From [Clostridium] scindens ATCC 35704 (GTDB lineage Bacteria; Bacillota; Clostridia; Lachnospirales; Lachnospiraceae), in contig NZ_CP036170.1 of the NCBI RefSeq assembly GCF_004295125.1, positions 2,544,501-2,608,500 of the forward strand: DNA of 64,000 bases, read 5' to 3'. This document shows positions 1 to 9,467 of the stretch, one piece after another. The position numbers and the translations under genes are program-made. The number at the start of each line of letters is the position of its first letter. The first letter of the stretch is position 1. The notes beneath the pieces were generated by a model, which saw nothing but the letters and a program-made list of their open reading frames with translations, was not told where the DNA came from and ran no database searches.

Positions 1-2
1 CG

Positions 3-1124
3 GCAGGAAGCTATGGTTCTACGATCAAGTCCTATTCCATTACGGGCGGCGGATACAGTGGCTCGGCATCTACGCTGACCACAGGTTTCCTCAACAATTC
101 CGGGACGATTACTTTTAAGGCCACGGTAACGGATTCCAGAGGACGGGTATCGGCGGAGGCTTCCGTTTCCATCACGGTGACCGCCTATTCCCCGCCATAT
201 TTCAATTCCTCCCTGTCCCAGCGGTGCTTAAGCAACGGGACGCTGGATGATGACGGGACATATATCCATGCGCTGGTGTCCTTTGGATATTCTACCTGTG
301 GCGGAAAGAACACCCTCAAAACTTCTGCTCAGTACAAGCAGGTGTCTGCGGAGCAGTGGACGGATGCCGGGGTAACCTTTGCGTCCAATACGGCTTTCAC
401 TTACGGAAAAGGGCAGATCTCTACGGAGACTTCCTATGATGTGCGGTACATACTGGAAGATGCCTTCAGCACCATTTCTGTGCAGGAGATTGTCTCCACG
501 GCGGCTGTGGTCATGGACTTTAAAAACGGCGGCAAAGGTGTGGCGATTGGAAAGGTATCGGAAAGTGATAATACCTTTGAAGTGGCCGAGAACTGGGATG
601 TAAAAGTCTATGGGATGCTCCTGAAAGAATATATCCAGCAATTTGCAAAAACGATTTATCCGGTAGGCAGCATCTATATGAGTGTCACTTCTACCAATCC
701 CGCTACTTATTTTGGAGGCACTTGGGTGGCGTGGGGCAGCGGCAGGGTGCCGGTAGGAATTAACACATCGGATAGCAACTTTAATACGGTGGAGAAAACA
801 GGCGGAGCATCGGCCGTCACACTGACTGCCAGCCAGATGCCAAGCCATACACATACGTTTACCGGAAGTTCTACCACGACCAACAGTGCAGGCGGTCATA
901 CGCACAATATTGGTCGTGATACGGATGGAGGTGCAGGCAGCAGCCGATACACAGTGCATAGTGCAGGAACTTCTGGGGCACAGGCTACTTCCCCGACCAG
1001 TAGTGCCGGGGCGCATACTCACTCACTGACTCCAAAAGGGAAGAACGCAAATACGGGAGGTGGCGGCTCTCACACCAACCTGCAGCCCTATATCGTCTGC
1101 TATATGTGGAAGCGGACAGCATAA
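3..1124 (+). CDS. phage tail/baseplate (receptor-binding) protein, 5' partial
   Basis: The reading frame is open from the left edge, so the N-terminus lies outside the window; the GTG at 177 is probably not the start. The visible part begins with beta-rich, Thr/Ser-rich repeats of the kind found in siphophage tail proteins (DUF859-like). The C-terminal part, from about position 650, has the YPVGSIYMS...FGGTW...GRVPVGI pattern of the phage baseplate/tail-fibre tip domain, followed by a Gly/His-rich stretch (SHTHTF, GGHTHN, GAHTHS) and the ending LQPYIVCYMWKR. Holin and amidase genes follow directly, the usual order at the end of a phage late operon. Its likely role is host-surface binding at the tail tip. 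Confidence 0.85.
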   Translation, partial: AGSYGSTIKSYSITGGGYSGSASTLTTGFLNNSGTITFKATVTDSRGRVSAEASVSITVTAYSPPYFNSSLSQRCLSNGTLDDDGTYIHALVSFGYSTCGGKNTLKTSAQYKQVSAEQWTDAGVTFASNTAFTYGKGQISTETSYDVRYILEDAFSTISVQEIVSTAAVVMDFKNGGKGVAIGKVSESDNTFEVAENWDVKVYGMLLKEYIQQFAKTIYPVGSIYMSVTSTNPATYFGGTWVAWGSGRVPVGINTSDSNFNTVEKTGGASAVTLTASQMPSHTHTFTGSSTTTNSAGGHTHNIGRDTDGGAGSSRYTVHSAGTSGAQATSPTSSAGAHTHSLTPKGKNANTGGGGSHTNLQPYIVCYMWKRTA

Positions 1125-1144
1125 CTTTATATTTTCTGGAAATC

Positions 1145-1177
1145 AGCGACTACTCTTCGGGGAAGCCGCTTTTTTCA
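1145..1177 (+). terminator. weak putative terminator after tail gene
   Basis: AGCG and CGCT arms enclose an inner CTTC/GAAG stem with a GGG loop, followed by six T. The stem is interrupted, so it may only reduce read-through into the holin gene. Confidence 0.4.
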
Positions 1178-1205
1178 TATCCAAATTTCAAAGGAGGAAC
1201 ACACC

Positions 1206-1628
1206 ATGAAAGAATTCTGGAACACCATCCAACTCATCTTTTCCGCTGTGGGCGGCTGGCTGGGGTATTTCCTTGGCGGCTGTGATGGCTTGCTTTATGC
1301 CCTGATCGCCTTCGTGGTGATCGACTACATCACGGGTGTGATGTGCGCCATCATCAACCGGGAGTTATCCAGCGCGGTCGGCTTCAAAGGGATCTTCCGA
1401 AAAGTGCTGATCTTCCTGCTTGTCGGGATTGCAAACATCATCGATGTGCAGGTGATCGGAACTGGGGCGGTATTACGGACAGCGGTGATCTTTTTCTACA
1501 TCTCCAATGAAGGCGTGAGCCTGCTGGAGAATGCAGGACATCTGGGACTGCCAATCCCGGAAAAGATCAAAACGGTATTAGAGCAGCTCCATGACAGAGC
1601 AGAAAACGGAAAGGAAGGTAATGAATAA
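1206..1628 (+). CDS. phage holin (holin_4 / toxin-secretion-lysis family)
   Basis: A 140-residue protein with several hydrophobic segments, including WLGYFLGGCDGLLYALIAFVVIDYITGVM, the core of the Firmicutes phage holin_4 family. Further membrane segments follow around residues 70-110, and the tail is charged. It would form membrane lesions that let the next-encoded amidase reach the cell wall. The start ATG follows AAAGGAGG. Its stop overlaps the amidase start (TAATG), so the two are probably translationally coupled as a lysis cassette. Confidence 0.88.
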   Translation: MKEFWNTIQLIFSAVGGWLGYFLGGCDGLLYALIAFVVIDYITGVMCAIINRELSSAVGFKGIFRKVLIFLLVGIANIIDVQVIGTGAVLRTAVIFFYISNEGVSLLENAGHLGLPIPEKIKTVLEQLHDRAENGKEGNE

Positions 1629-2569
1629 TGGCTTACACAAACAGTTCACTTGTATCTTACACAAAACTCAGCCCCAACCACTCTGGGCAGAGGACGCATT
1701 CCATTGACCGGATTACGCCCCACTGTGTGGTCGGCCAGCTGACGGCGGAGAGCATCTGCGGATGCTTTACCAGCCCGTCCAGAGAGGCCAGCTGCAATTA
1801 TGGCATCGGGAAAGACGGAAAGATCGCACTTTGCGTGGAGGAGAAGAACCGCTCCTGGTGTTCTTCCAGTAGCGCCAATGACCAGAGGGCAGTCACCATT
1901 GAGTGCGCCAGCGATTTGAATCATCCCTATGCAATGACCAACGCCGTTTACAATTCCCTCGTGAAACTGTGTACGGATATCTGCAAACGGAATGGGAAAA
2001 AGAAACTTCTCTGGCTGGGGGATAAGAATAAGACGCTGAATTACTCGCCGAAGTCTGATGAGATGGTACTCACCGTCCATCGCTGGTTTGCGAACAAATC
2101 CTGTCCGGGGGACTGGCTGTATTCCCGGCTTGGGGATCTGGCCTCCAAGGTAACGGCAGCACTGGGAGGCTCGTCTTCCGGATCGGCAGGCTCGGTCTTA
2201 TACCGTGTCCGCAAAAACTGGTCGGATGCCAAGAGCCAAAAGGGGGCTTTCAACAATCTGGATAATGCCAAGAAATGCGCTGACTCCAATGCTGGCTATT
2301 CTGTATTCGATGAAAGCGGCAAGGTGGTTTATACCGGAAAGCAGTCGGGCGCTGAAAGTTCAACCGGTTCATTCTTAGTTCAGGTAACAGTAACAGATCT
2401 GAATATCCGCAAAGGTCCTGGTACGAACTATGGCAAGACGGGGAAATATACGGGAAAAGGTGTGTTCACTATTACCGAGGTGAAATCCGGCACCGGATCG
2501 ACCAATGGCTGGGGAAAACTCAAGAGCGGCGCTGGTTGGATTTCCCTGGATTACTGTAAACGACTTTAA
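1628..2569 (+). CDS. N-acetylmuramoyl-L-alanine amidase endolysin with C-terminal SH3 domain
   Basis: A 313-residue endolysin. Residues ~20-170 form an amidase_2/PGRP-type domain: an N-terminal zinc-ligand His (ITPHCVVGQ), the NYGIGKDGKIALCV segment, and VHRWFANKSCPGDWL, which carries the second His and the Cys/Asp ligand region. A linker and an SPOR-like stretch (YRVRKNWSDAKSQKGAFNNLDNAKKCAD, described here in outline) come next. Residues ~250-313 form a bacterial SH3 domain with LNIRKGPGTNYGKTG, for wall binding. No signal peptide is visible, so export would depend on the upstream holin. It starts inside the holin stop codon. Confidence 0.92.
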   Translation: MAYTNSSLVSYTKLSPNHSGQRTHSIDRITPHCVVGQLTAESICGCFTSPSREASCNYGIGKDGKIALCVEEKNRSWCSSSSANDQRAVTIECASDLNHPYAMTNAVYNSLVKLCTDICKRNGKKKLLWLGDKNKTLNYSPKSDEMVLTVHRWFANKSCPGDWLYSRLGDLASKVTAALGGSSSGSAGSVLYRVRKNWSDAKSQKGAFNNLDNAKKCADSNAGYSVFDESGKVVYTGKQSGAESSTGSFLVQVTVTDLNIRKGPGTNYGKTGKYTGKGVFTITEVKSGTGSTNGWGKLKSGAGWISLDYCKRL

Positions 2570-2590
2570 ATAAAACGGAAAGAACAGGAT

Positions 2591-2638
2591 GCCCGTGGGC
2601 TGTGCGATAGATGCATGGCCTGCGGGCTTTATTTTTTT
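2591..2638 (+). terminator. Rho-independent terminator of the lysis cassette
   Basis: A GCCCG...CGGGC stem, with a second internal GGC/GCC pair, is followed by a run of seven T with one A. It lies 22 bp after the amidase stop and separates the late genes from the recombinase cassette. Confidence 0.75.
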
Positions 2639-2715
2639 GCCTGCGATACCCCCTCAAAACGCTGTAGAAATCTCCGTATTCTGAAGGAGGTTATCCTTCG
2701 GATTGGAGGAATATC

Positions 2716-2934
2716 ATGCAGGTGACAAAAGTGACGGCTGATTTTCAAAATCAGAGGGTTGGACGGAAACCTTTCACAGACGAGGAACTGCAAAGGGAAT
2801 TTGACTATTACATGGCGCAAAAACTGCTGGAAAAGCTGCGGGAGGCGGAACTGATTTCTGAGGGTGAATTGAACAAAATTACGGTGAAAAACCGCCAGTC
2901 TTTCTCTCCCTATCTGGCTCGGATTATGCCCTGA
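2716..2934 (+). CDS. small SHOCT-like protein upstream of the recombinases
   Basis: A 72-residue, mostly helical protein. The segment YYMAQKLLEKLREAELISEGELNKI resembles the SHOCT helical hairpin (short C-terminal domain, ...L..G.IteeEf). Small proteins of this type often precede serine recombinase cassettes in Firmicutes phages; a role as recombination accessory or excision factor is inference. ATG is preceded by GGAGG. The downstream recombinase start lies 60 bp beyond its stop. Confidence 0.6.
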   Translation: MQVTKVTADFQNQRVGRKPFTDEELQREFDYYMAQKLLEKLREAELISEGELNKITVKNRQSFSPYLARIMP

Positions 2935-2994
2935 ATGACTTGCTATTTGCAGGCGTCAGAGCGAATATGTCCGTACCGAAAGAGAGGTGAGAGG

Positions 2995-4557
2995 ATGAAA
3001 CGGATCACAAAGATTGAAGAGAATATGCTCCTCGAAAAGAGAAAACTTAGAGTGGCGGCCTACTGCCGGGTATCTACAGCCAGAGATGAACAGCTTGTTA
3101 GTCTGGCAGCGCAGAAGGCCCACTATGAGAATTATATCAAATCCAATGATGAGTGGGAGTTTGCCGGACTTTACTATGACGAAGGCATTTCCGGTACGAA
3201 AAAAGAAAAGCGGGACGGGCTGCTGGCGATGGTTGCCGCCTGCGAGAGAGGAACGATTGACTTCGTCATTACCAAATCCATCAGCCGTTTTGCCAGAAAT
3301 ACCACGGACTGCCTGGAACTGGTGCGGAAGCTGCTGGACTTAAATATCTACATCTATTTTGAAAAAGAAAATCTAAACACGGGCTCCATGGAGAGTGAAT
3401 TAATGCTTTCCATTTTAAGCAGTCTGGCAGAAAGCGAGTCGGTGTCCATTTCTGAAAATGAGAAGTGGGGTATCAAGCGACGCTTTCAGAATGGAACCTT
3501 CATCATTTCCTATCCCCCATATGGTTATGACAATGTGGACGGGGAGATGGTGATCGTGCCGGAGCAGGCGGAGATCGTGAAACAGATCTTTGCGGACACG
3601 CTTGCGGGGAAAAGTACCCACGAGATTGCGGATGAATTAAATGAGCGTGGCGTTGCTACCAAGAAGGGCGGACATTGGACACCGGGTACCATCAATGCCA
3701 TCATCGGGAATGAAAAGTATACGGGTGACGTCCTGTTCCAGAAAACCTATACGGACAGCAGCTTTAACCGACACCAAAACCGGGGAGAGCTTGACCAGTA
3801 CCTGATGCAGGACCACCATGAAGCAATCATTAGCAAGGAAGAGTTTGAACTGGCCAATGCGGTTTTGAAGCAGCGGGGGCGTGAAAAAGGAAATGGCTAT
3901 GATACCGGGAGATACCAGAACAGGTACGGCTTTTCCGGCAGGATCTGCTGTGGAGAATGCGGCGGCAAATATAAGAGACGGATGCATTATAAACCCAGTG
4001 GTCAATATGTAGCCTGGGCTTGTGCCAATCATCTGAAAGACAAGGAAAGCTGTTCGCAAAAATACATCACGGATGATGCCCTGAAACTGGCTTTTGTTAC
4101 CATGATGAACAAGCTGGTCTTTGGACATCAAATGGTGTTGCTCCCTCTTTTGCAGAGCTTGCGGGGCCTGAATGATCAATCCCGGCTGCTAAAGATTGAG
4201 GAACTGGAAACGGCCATCGAGAAAAACAAGGAGCAGAAACAGGTGCTGACGAACCTGATGGCAAGCGGCTATCTGGAACCTGCTCTTTTTAATAAGGAAA
4301 GTAATGAACTTGCAGCGGAAGCAGAAACCCTGCGGCAGGAAAAGGATGGGCTGATGCGCTCCGTCAATGGAGATATGGCCAAGATAGAAGAATTGCAGCG
4401 GCTGCTCCGGTTTACATCCAAAGGAACCATGATGACGGAATTTGATGATGAGACCTTTCTTTCCTTTGCGGAATGGATTACCGTGCTGTCCAGAAAAGAA
4501 GTGGTTTTTGAATTGAAATGCGGACTGTCCCTGAAAGAAAGGCTGGTGGAACCATGA
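2995..4557 (+). CDS. large serine recombinase (phage integrase), first of cassette
   Basis: A 520-residue large serine recombinase. The N-terminal resolvase domain carries the catalytic serine in AAYCRVST, then the conserved [11 protein letters not shown] block; the recombinase domain (PPYGYDNVDG..., GGHWTPGTINAIIGNEKYTGDV) follows, then a zinc ribbon (CCGECGG ... CANH) and a long coiled coil before the C-terminus. The ATG at 2995 is preferred over the longer frame from 2935 because GAGAGGTGAGAGG sits just upstream. Its stop overlaps the next gene (ATGA). It probably integrates or excises the prophage whose right end lies here. Confidence 0.9.
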   Translation: MKRITKIEENMLLEKRKLRVAAYCRVSTARDEQLVSLAAQKAHYENYIKSNDEWEFAGLYYDEGISGTKKEKRDGLLAMVAACERGTIDFVITKSISRFARNTTDCLELVRKLLDLNIYIYFEKENLNTGSMESELMLSILSSLAESESVSISENEKWGIKRRFQNGTFIISYPPYGYDNVDGEMVIVPEQAEIVKQIFADTLAGKSTHEIADELNERGVATKKGGHWTPGTINAIIGNEKYTGDVLFQKTYTDSSFNRHQNRGELDQYLMQDHHEAIISKEEFELANAVLKQRGREKGNGYDTGRYQNRYGFSGRICCGECGGKYKRRMHYKPSGQYVAWACANHLKDKESCSQKYITDDALKLAFVTMMNKLVFGHQMVLLPLLQSLRGLNDQSRLLKIEELETAIEKNKEQKQVLTNLMASGYLEPALFNKESNELAAEAETLRQEKDGLMRSVNGDMAKIEELQRLLRFTSKGTMMTEFDDETFLSFAEWITVLSRKEVVFELKCGLSLKERLVEP

Positions 4558-4985
4558 GACACATTCCATATGGATACCGGATTGAAAACGGCCGGGCGGT
4601 CATCGATGAAGAACAGGCTGCCACGGTTCGGGATTTTTTTCAGAACTATATTTCCGGCATGGCCCTTGTGCCTGCCGCCGAGAAGGTCGGATTAAAGCTG
4701 TACCACGGAAGTGCTGGCAGGATGCTCCGGAATAAGAAGTATCTTGGAGATGATTACTATCCTGCCATTATCGACAAAGAAACCTTCGATAAGGCAGAAG
4801 AAATACGCATGGACCGGGCAAAAGCACTGGGGCGGGTTTGGGAACTGGAAGGAAAGAAGGACATCCTCTTTCCTACTAACTTTACCATGCCTGCAGTGAA
4901 AAAAGCTTCTGACGATCCCTTTGAACAGGCGGCGTATGCATATAGTTTGATTGAGAGTGAGGTGGATATGGGTGGAACTGAGTAG
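4554..4985 (+). CDS. recombinase-domain-only protein (no catalytic domain)
   Basis: A 143-residue protein starting at the ATG that overlaps the preceding stop. It begins directly with [21 protein letters not shown], the pattern of the Recombinase (PF07508) domain that follows the catalytic domain in large serine recombinases. It contains the [17 protein letters not shown] segment but has no resolvase domain, catalytic serine or zinc ribbon. It sits between two full recombinases and overlaps both, so it is probably made in step with them. It may be an accessory subunit (directionality or DNA-binding partner) rather than debris, because the frame is intact and coupled. That role is inference. 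Confidence 0.75.
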   Translation: MRHIPYGYRIENGRAVIDEEQAATVRDFFQNYISGMALVPAAEKVGLKLYHGSAGRMLRNKKYLGDDYYPAIIDKETFDKAEEIRMDRAKALGRVWELEGKKDILFPTNFTMPAVKKASDDPFEQAAYAYSLIESEVDMGGTE

Positions 4986-6543
4986 GAATATTACTGTGAT
5001 CCCAGCCAGAAAGCGTGTGGGTAACACAGCCGCAGCGGAACAGAGACCAAAGCTGAGAGTCGCTGCTTACTGCCGGGTTTCCACGGACAGTGAGGAGCAG
5101 GCATCCAGCTACGAAGTGCAGGTGGCGCATTATACGCAATTTATCCAGAAGAATCCGGAATGGGAGCTGGCGGGGATTTATGCCGATGACGGGATCACCG
5201 GAACGAATACGAAAAAGCGGGAGGAATTTAACCGCATGATCCAGGACTGCATGGACGGGAACATTGATATGATCATTACCAAGTCCATCAGCCGGTTTGC
5301 CAGAAATACTCTGGATTGCCTGAAATATATCCGGGAACTGAAGGAAAAGAACATTCCGGTTTTCTTTGAAAAAGAGAATATCAATACCATGGATTCCAAG
5401 GGTGAGGTGCTGCTTACCATTATGGCAAGCCTGGCACAGCAGGAAAGCCAGTCTTTGAGCCAGAACATCAAACTCGGCCTGCAGTACCGTTTCCAGAACG
5501 GAGAAGTCCGGGTCAATCACAGCCGTTTCCTGGGCTACACAAAGGATGAGGAAGGAAACCTGATCATAGAGCCTGCGGAGGCGAAAGTGGTAAAGCGGAT
5601 TTACCGGGAATACCTGGAAGGGGCAAGCCTGCTCCAGATTGGGCGTGGCTTGGAAGCGGATAGCATTCTTACCGGGGCAGGGAAAACGAAATGGCGTCCG
5701 GAAACACTGAAGAAGATCCTGCAGAATGAAAAGTACATCGGAGACGCCCTTTTGCAGAAGACATATACTGTTGATTTCCTCAATAAAAAGCGGGTGCAGA
5801 ACAAGGGGATTGTTCCACAGTATTATGTGGAAAACAGCCATGAGCCCATTATTCCACGTGACCTTTATATGCAGGTGCAGGAGGAGATGATCCGGCGGGC
5901 AAACCTCCACAGCGGAGCCAACCGGAAAAAGAGGGTTTACAGCAGCAAGTATGCCTTATCCAGCATTGTTTACTGCTCCAAGTGCGGCGAGATTTACCGG
6001 CGGATCGCATGGAATAACCGGGGAAAACATTCCACCGTGTGGCGGTGCTGTACCCGTGTGGAATACGGACCGGAAGAATGTGACGCACCGACGATCCAGG
6101 AGTCAGAGTTACAGGAAGCGGTGGCAAGGGCAATCAATGACCTGTTAGGCGGCAGAGATACTTTCCTGCCCATCCTGCAGGCGAATATCTTTCAGGTGCT
6201 TGAGAATAACAGCAGCGGGAAGATTGCAGAGATTGACCGCAGGCTGGTGGAACAACAGCAGAAACTACTGAAATTGGCAAATGGAAAGAAAGATTACAAC
6301 GCTGTAGCTGATGAAATCCACAGCCTCCGGGAGCAGAGGCAGAAGGTGCTGGCACAGGATGCAGAGCGTGACGGGCAGAAAAAGCATATCGAAGAGATGA
6401 AAGCATTTCTGGAGGAACAGAAAGATATACCGATAGAGTATGATGAACAGCTGGTTAGGCGGCTGGTGGAAAAGGTAACCGTTTTTGATGAGAAGATAGC
6501 AGTGAAATTTAAGTCTGGTGTGGAGATAGAAGTGGATAGATAG
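4972..6543 (+). CDS. large serine recombinase, third gene of cassette
   Basis: A 523-residue large serine recombinase. The catalytic serine is in [16 protein letters not shown], followed by [12 protein letters not shown] and [15 protein letters not shown]. The recombinase domain has the [14 protein letters not shown] pattern, the zinc ribbon is [13 protein letters not shown] ... WRCCTR, and a coiled coil of ~100 residues precedes the end. The GTG at 4972 is chosen because GAGG lies 9 bp upstream; the frame also runs back to a TTG at 4951. It overlaps the preceding gene by 14 bp. Like the first recombinase it has all catalytic parts, so the cassette holds two complete enzymes. Confidence 0.88.
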   Translation: MELSRNITVIPARKRVGNTAAAEQRPKLRVAAYCRVSTDSEEQASSYEVQVAHYTQFIQKNPEWELAGIYADDGITGTNTKKREEFNRMIQDCMDGNIDMIITKSISRFARNTLDCLKYIRELKEKNIPVFFEKENINTMDSKGEVLLTIMASLAQQESQSLSQNIKLGLQYRFQNGEVRVNHSRFLGYTKDEEGNLIIEPAEAKVVKRIYREYLEGASLLQIGRGLEADSILTGAGKTKWRPETLKKILQNEKYIGDALLQKTYTVDFLNKKRVQNKGIVPQYYVENSHEPIIPRDLYMQVQEEMIRRANLHSGANRKKRVYSSKYALSSIVYCSKCGEIYRRIAWNNRGKHSTVWRCCTRVEYGPEECDAPTIQESELQEAVARAINDLLGGRDTFLPILQANIFQVLENNSSGKIAEIDRRLVEQQQKLLKLANGKKDYNAVADEIHSLREQRQKVLAQDAERDGQKKHIEEMKAFLEEQKDIPIEYDEQLVRRLVEKVTVFDEKIAVKFKSGVEIEVDR

Positions 6544-6555
6544 GTATGGCATGGA

Positions 6556-6597
6556 GGCATCCTGCAGGTTCAGATGAGCTTGTGGGATGCCTTTTTT
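6556..6597 (+). terminator. Rho-independent terminator at the end of the recombinase cassette
   Basis: GGCATCC and GGGATGCC arms enclose a 21-nt loop and are followed by six T, 12 bp after the recombinase stop. It closes the prophage transcript and marks the approximate prophage/island boundary. Confidence 0.8.
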
Positions 6598-6634
6598 CGT
6601 GGGAAAATTAGTGCGTATATCGAGGGATAGTGGA

Positions 6635-6663
6635 TTGTATTTAGCAACCATGTGGTTTATAAT
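6635..6663 (+). promoter_or_regulatory. putative sigma-A promoter for the island
   Basis: TTGTAT and TATAAT are separated by 17 bp, 23 bp before the HTH gene's start codon. The -10 is perfect and the -35 moderate. It would transcribe the HTH gene and probably the nuclease and ATPase genes behind it. Confidence 0.6.
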
Positions 6664-6685
6664 GGAAATGTCTGGAGGAGTGAAA

Positions 6686-6904
6686 ATGACAACATCTGAT
6701 ATGATTCGGGAACTTTGTGAAAAAATGAATATCAGCATCTCAGAGCTTGCTCGTAGGATTGGGCAGTCGCCGCAGAATTTTAATAAGAAGTTGCAACGAG
6801 GGACTGTTAAAGCAGAAGAAATGATGGAGATTGCGGATGCGTTGGGAATTACGTTTGAGCAGAGTTTTATGTTGCCGGATGGAGAAAAAGTAGGTTTATT
6901 TTGA
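6686..6904 (+). CDS. small XRE-type HTH regulator
   Basis: A 72-residue protein that is almost entirely one Cro/CI-type helix-turn-helix (MNISISELARRIGQSPQNFNKKLQRG... ADALGITFEQSF). The ATG at 6686 has GGAGG 7 bp upstream; the longer frame from 6587 has no such site. It lies 49 bp before the nuclease gene and is the first gene after a good promoter, so it may control the island. It could instead belong to the flanking prophage or another element; context alone does not decide. Confidence 0.8.
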   Translation: MTTSDMIRELCEKMNISISELARRIGQSPQNFNKKLQRGTVKAEEMMEIADALGITFEQSFMLPDGEKVGLF

Positions 6905-6953
6905 ATGATATATCTTTTTTACGGTGAGATAAGGCGCGGAGGAGGAAAAAGCT

Positions 6954-7961
6954 GTGGCAAAAAGTAGGCGGGCAAATGCTGTTGTGTTTGGATTTGATTT
7001 TCAGGTAAATGCAGCAATTGTACTTATGATTGAAAATATTGAGGATTTGAAATCTTTACGCTTAGAGGGCAACTATGAAGATATCGAAATAGAGTTAGAA
7101 AATAATCAATACATTTTGGCACAAGCTAAAGCAGTGGAGCGAAGTAGTTCAGATTTCCGAAATGTCCGAAAAAATTTGGAGAAATCTCTTATTTCTTTAT
7201 CAGAGGGAAATCAGAAAGTTGATGCACAGCGATTGATATTAATTACTAATTCGCCCAATCCTTTGAATGAAGAAGCCTCTAGAAGTATATTTTGGGGAGA
7301 TGCTCACCGTGAGTTTTTGTCTTTACCTGAGTCTTCACAGGAGTTGATTAGACGTTATTTGGATAATATAAATCAGCCATTAGATACTGATAAATTTATG
7401 ATTCAAATATTACCTTTTGAAACAGATAATGATATAGAAAGATATAAAGTGGTTAAACGAGTAGTAGATGATTTTATTGGTGATTTGAATTTGAATATTC
7501 CCGGTTTGGGGAAGAAACTGTTAAGTATTTGGCATGAGGAAGTATTTGAAAATGGAACCAAAAAGGATGCTGCTATTCAATTGAAGAAAAAAGATCTAAT
7601 ATGGCCGATTATGGTCGTTGCTACTGATGTTGGTTATTGTGACAATTCTTTCGCTGATATATTTGATTCCAGTGCGTATGATGAAATTGTCCGTCAATAT
7701 AGGGAGACTATAGAATCTTGTTGTGAACGCTGTGAGTTTTTCATAAAGGTACTTTGTGATTATAATACATATCAAACAACAAAGAAACCATCGGAAAAGT
7801 GTTTGGATTTTGTGATGAATAAATGGAGAGATTATCTTTTGGAGTTTGAACTAGATGGTATGGATGAAGAAATACAAAAAGGTTTAATACAGATTATTTT
7901 ATATAGGATAGTTCGCAATAGAATTGTTATTCAAAACATTAAGAAGGGGGTAAAACTGTGA
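6954..7961 (+). CDS. Cap4/DUF4297-like nuclease, putative defence effector
   Basis: A 335-residue protein with a GTG start after GGAGGA. Its N-terminus matches the pattern of Cap4-type (DUF4297) restriction-like endonucleases: GFDFQVNAAIVLMIE, then EGNYEDIEIELENN and YILAQAKAVE, giving the E...D...QxK arrangement of a PD-(D/E)xK core. The rest (~residues 110-335) is helical and unrecognised; it may be the regulatory or partner-binding part. The stop overlaps the ATPase start (GTGA), so the two proteins are probably made together. In Lamassu and ABC-three-component systems such a nuclease is the effector released by an SMC-like ATPase sensor. Assignment to either family is inference. Confidence 0.7.
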   Translation: MAKSRRANAVVFGFDFQVNAAIVLMIENIEDLKSLRLEGNYEDIEIELENNQYILAQAKAVERSSSDFRNVRKNLEKSLISLSEGNQKVDAQRLILITNSPNPLNEEASRSIFWGDAHREFLSLPESSQELIRRYLDNINQPLDTDKFMIQILPFETDNDIERYKVVKRVVDDFIGDLNLNIPGLGKKLLSIWHEEVFENGTKKDAAIQLKKKDLIWPIMVVATDVGYCDNSFADIFDSSAYDEIVRQYRETIESCCERCEFFIKVLCDYNTYQTTKKPSEKCLDFVMNKWRDYLLEFELDGMDEEIQKGLIQIILYRIVRNRIVIQNIKKGVKL

Positions 7962-9415
7962 TTTTCAAATCAATTCGTCTCAAAGAAGGCTTTTTTGAAC
8001 GTGCGATTATATTCTCGGAAGGTGTTAATTTGATTCACAGTGAAAAAAATAGTTGTGGAAAAACTACCCTTCTGCGTTTTATGTTATACGCGCTTGGTTA
8101 CAACATTCCTAATACACGGAAAATTAAGTTTGACCGCTGTGAGGTGGAACTAGTGATAGAATGTGAGACAGTAGGGCAGATTTTATTACTACGTCATGGT
8201 GATATTGCGATTGAAGCTACAGTAAAGGATCAAAAAAGAACGTTCGTACTTCCAGAACAGCAAAATGATTTGCATACAATTATTTTTGGAACAGAGAATG
8301 TGGACATTTTAGGAAATTTATTAGGGGCTTTTTATGTAGATCAAGAAAAAGGATGGACATTGCTGAACCGGGGGATTGTAATTGGAAGCATTCATTTTAA
8401 GATTGAAGAATTGATTCGTGGATTATCAGATTGTGATTGTTCTGAATTAATCCGTAAAGAAGCACAGCTATCAAGAGAGATGACGAAGTATAAGCAAATG
8501 TTTAGTGTTGCACAGTATAGGGAAACTTTGGATCAAGAGGCAGGAGAGCTAGTAACAGATAGTTATGAAGAAGAATCGGATGTTACTGTTAATCAGCTCC
8601 TTCTGCGCAAAAAGAGATTAAAATCCGAACTTCGTAGAATTGATAATACCTTATCGGATAATAGAAGGTTTAAAAAGTTTGTTGCTGATATGAAATTGCT
8701 TGTTCAGGCTCCCGATGGGTCAACTTTTCCAGTAACTGAAAATAATATTGTCGGCTTAAACGATGCAATAGATTTGCTGATTGCAAAGAGAAAAATGGTA
8801 TCTAAAGAATTTGCCACGGTTTCTGGATTACTTGATAGAATTGAAAAGGATAAAGATAAGGAATATGAACAACTGGAATTTTATAAATCTGCCAGCCAGT
8901 TAGAAATATTTGATAAGAGAATAGCGAGAATGCCAATGAATCCGGTTGCGATTGATCAGGAAATAAAACGACTAAACAAAGAAATTAAATCAATTAGAAC
9001 AGAAATCAATAATATAACTCGGAATAATAATAGTGTTGTTTCGGCCATATCTAAGAATGTAATTAAATATGCAGAGGAGCTTGGTCTGGGTAATAAAGAG
9101 ACAATACCTGCATCGTATCTTTTTACATCAAACCTAAAAGAACTTTCAGGGGCAGTTTTGCATAAAACGGCTTTTGCATTTAGGCTTGCATACATTACTG
9201 TAATTGAGGACACCCTTAAAATCAAACTGCCAATTATTCTTGATTCGCCCAGTGGAAAAGAGGTTGACCAAGCTAATATTAAGCTGATGATGGATATTTT
9301 GAAAAGGGATTTTGCAGATCATCAGATTATTATTGCTTCTATTTTTAATTATGATTTTGACGAAGCGAAGATTATAGAAATTAAAGACCGTCTGATCACA
9401 GAGAATTCTTTGTAA
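7958..9415 (+). CDS. short SMC/RecN-like ABC ATPase, partner of the nuclease
   Basis: A 485-residue ATPase. The N-terminal half carries a Walker A variant (HSEKNSCGKTTLLRF); a segment AFYVDQEKGWTLLNRG follows. Residues ~165-390 are rich in charged helices with coiled-coil character (KKRLKSELRRIDNTL, RLNKEIKSIRTEINNI). The C-terminal half has the Walker B/D-loop stretch LPIILDSPSGKEVDQ and a switch-like IIIASIF. This is the head-coil-head plan of SMC/RecN/ABC-3C ATPases with a very short coil. The usual Walker B Glu is Ser here (DSP), as in many ATPases of this branch. It overlaps the nuclease gene by 4 bp. A role as DNA sensor or switch for the nuclease is inferred. Confidence 0.72.
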   Translation: MIFKSIRLKEGFFERAIIFSEGVNLIHSEKNSCGKTTLLRFMLYALGYNIPNTRKIKFDRCEVELVIECETVGQILLLRHGDIAIEATVKDQKRTFVLPEQQNDLHTIIFGTENVDILGNLLGAFYVDQEKGWTLLNRGIVIGSIHFKIEELIRGLSDCDCSELIRKEAQLSREMTKYKQMFSVAQYRETLDQEAGELVTDSYEEESDVTVNQLLLRKKRLKSELRRIDNTLSDNRRFKKFVADMKLLVQAPDGSTFPVTENNIVGLNDAIDLLIAKRKMVSKEFATVSGLLDRIEKDKDKEYEQLEFYKSASQLEIFDKRIARMPMNPVAIDQEIKRLNKEIKSIRTEINNITRNNNSVVSAISKNVIKYAEELGLGNKETIPASYLFTSNLKELSGAVLHKTAFAFRLAYITVIEDTLKIKLPIILDSPSGKEVDQANIKLMMDILKRDFADHQIIIASIFNYDFDEAKIIEIKDRLITENSL

Positions 9416-9467
9416 AGAAAATACGAGAGAGTATAAAGAATATCGCAAAGGAAGGAAGAGTTATATT

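Noticed and set aside
228-1022. 264-residue minus-strand frame over the tail gene
   Set aside because: It is the mirror of a clear phage tail gene, has no ribosome site or known motif, and reflects GC-rich third positions.
6954-9415. Calling the nuclease-ATPase pair Lamassu outright
   Set aside because: The ATPase is much shorter than usual LmuB proteins and no LmuC is evident; only a relation is proposed.
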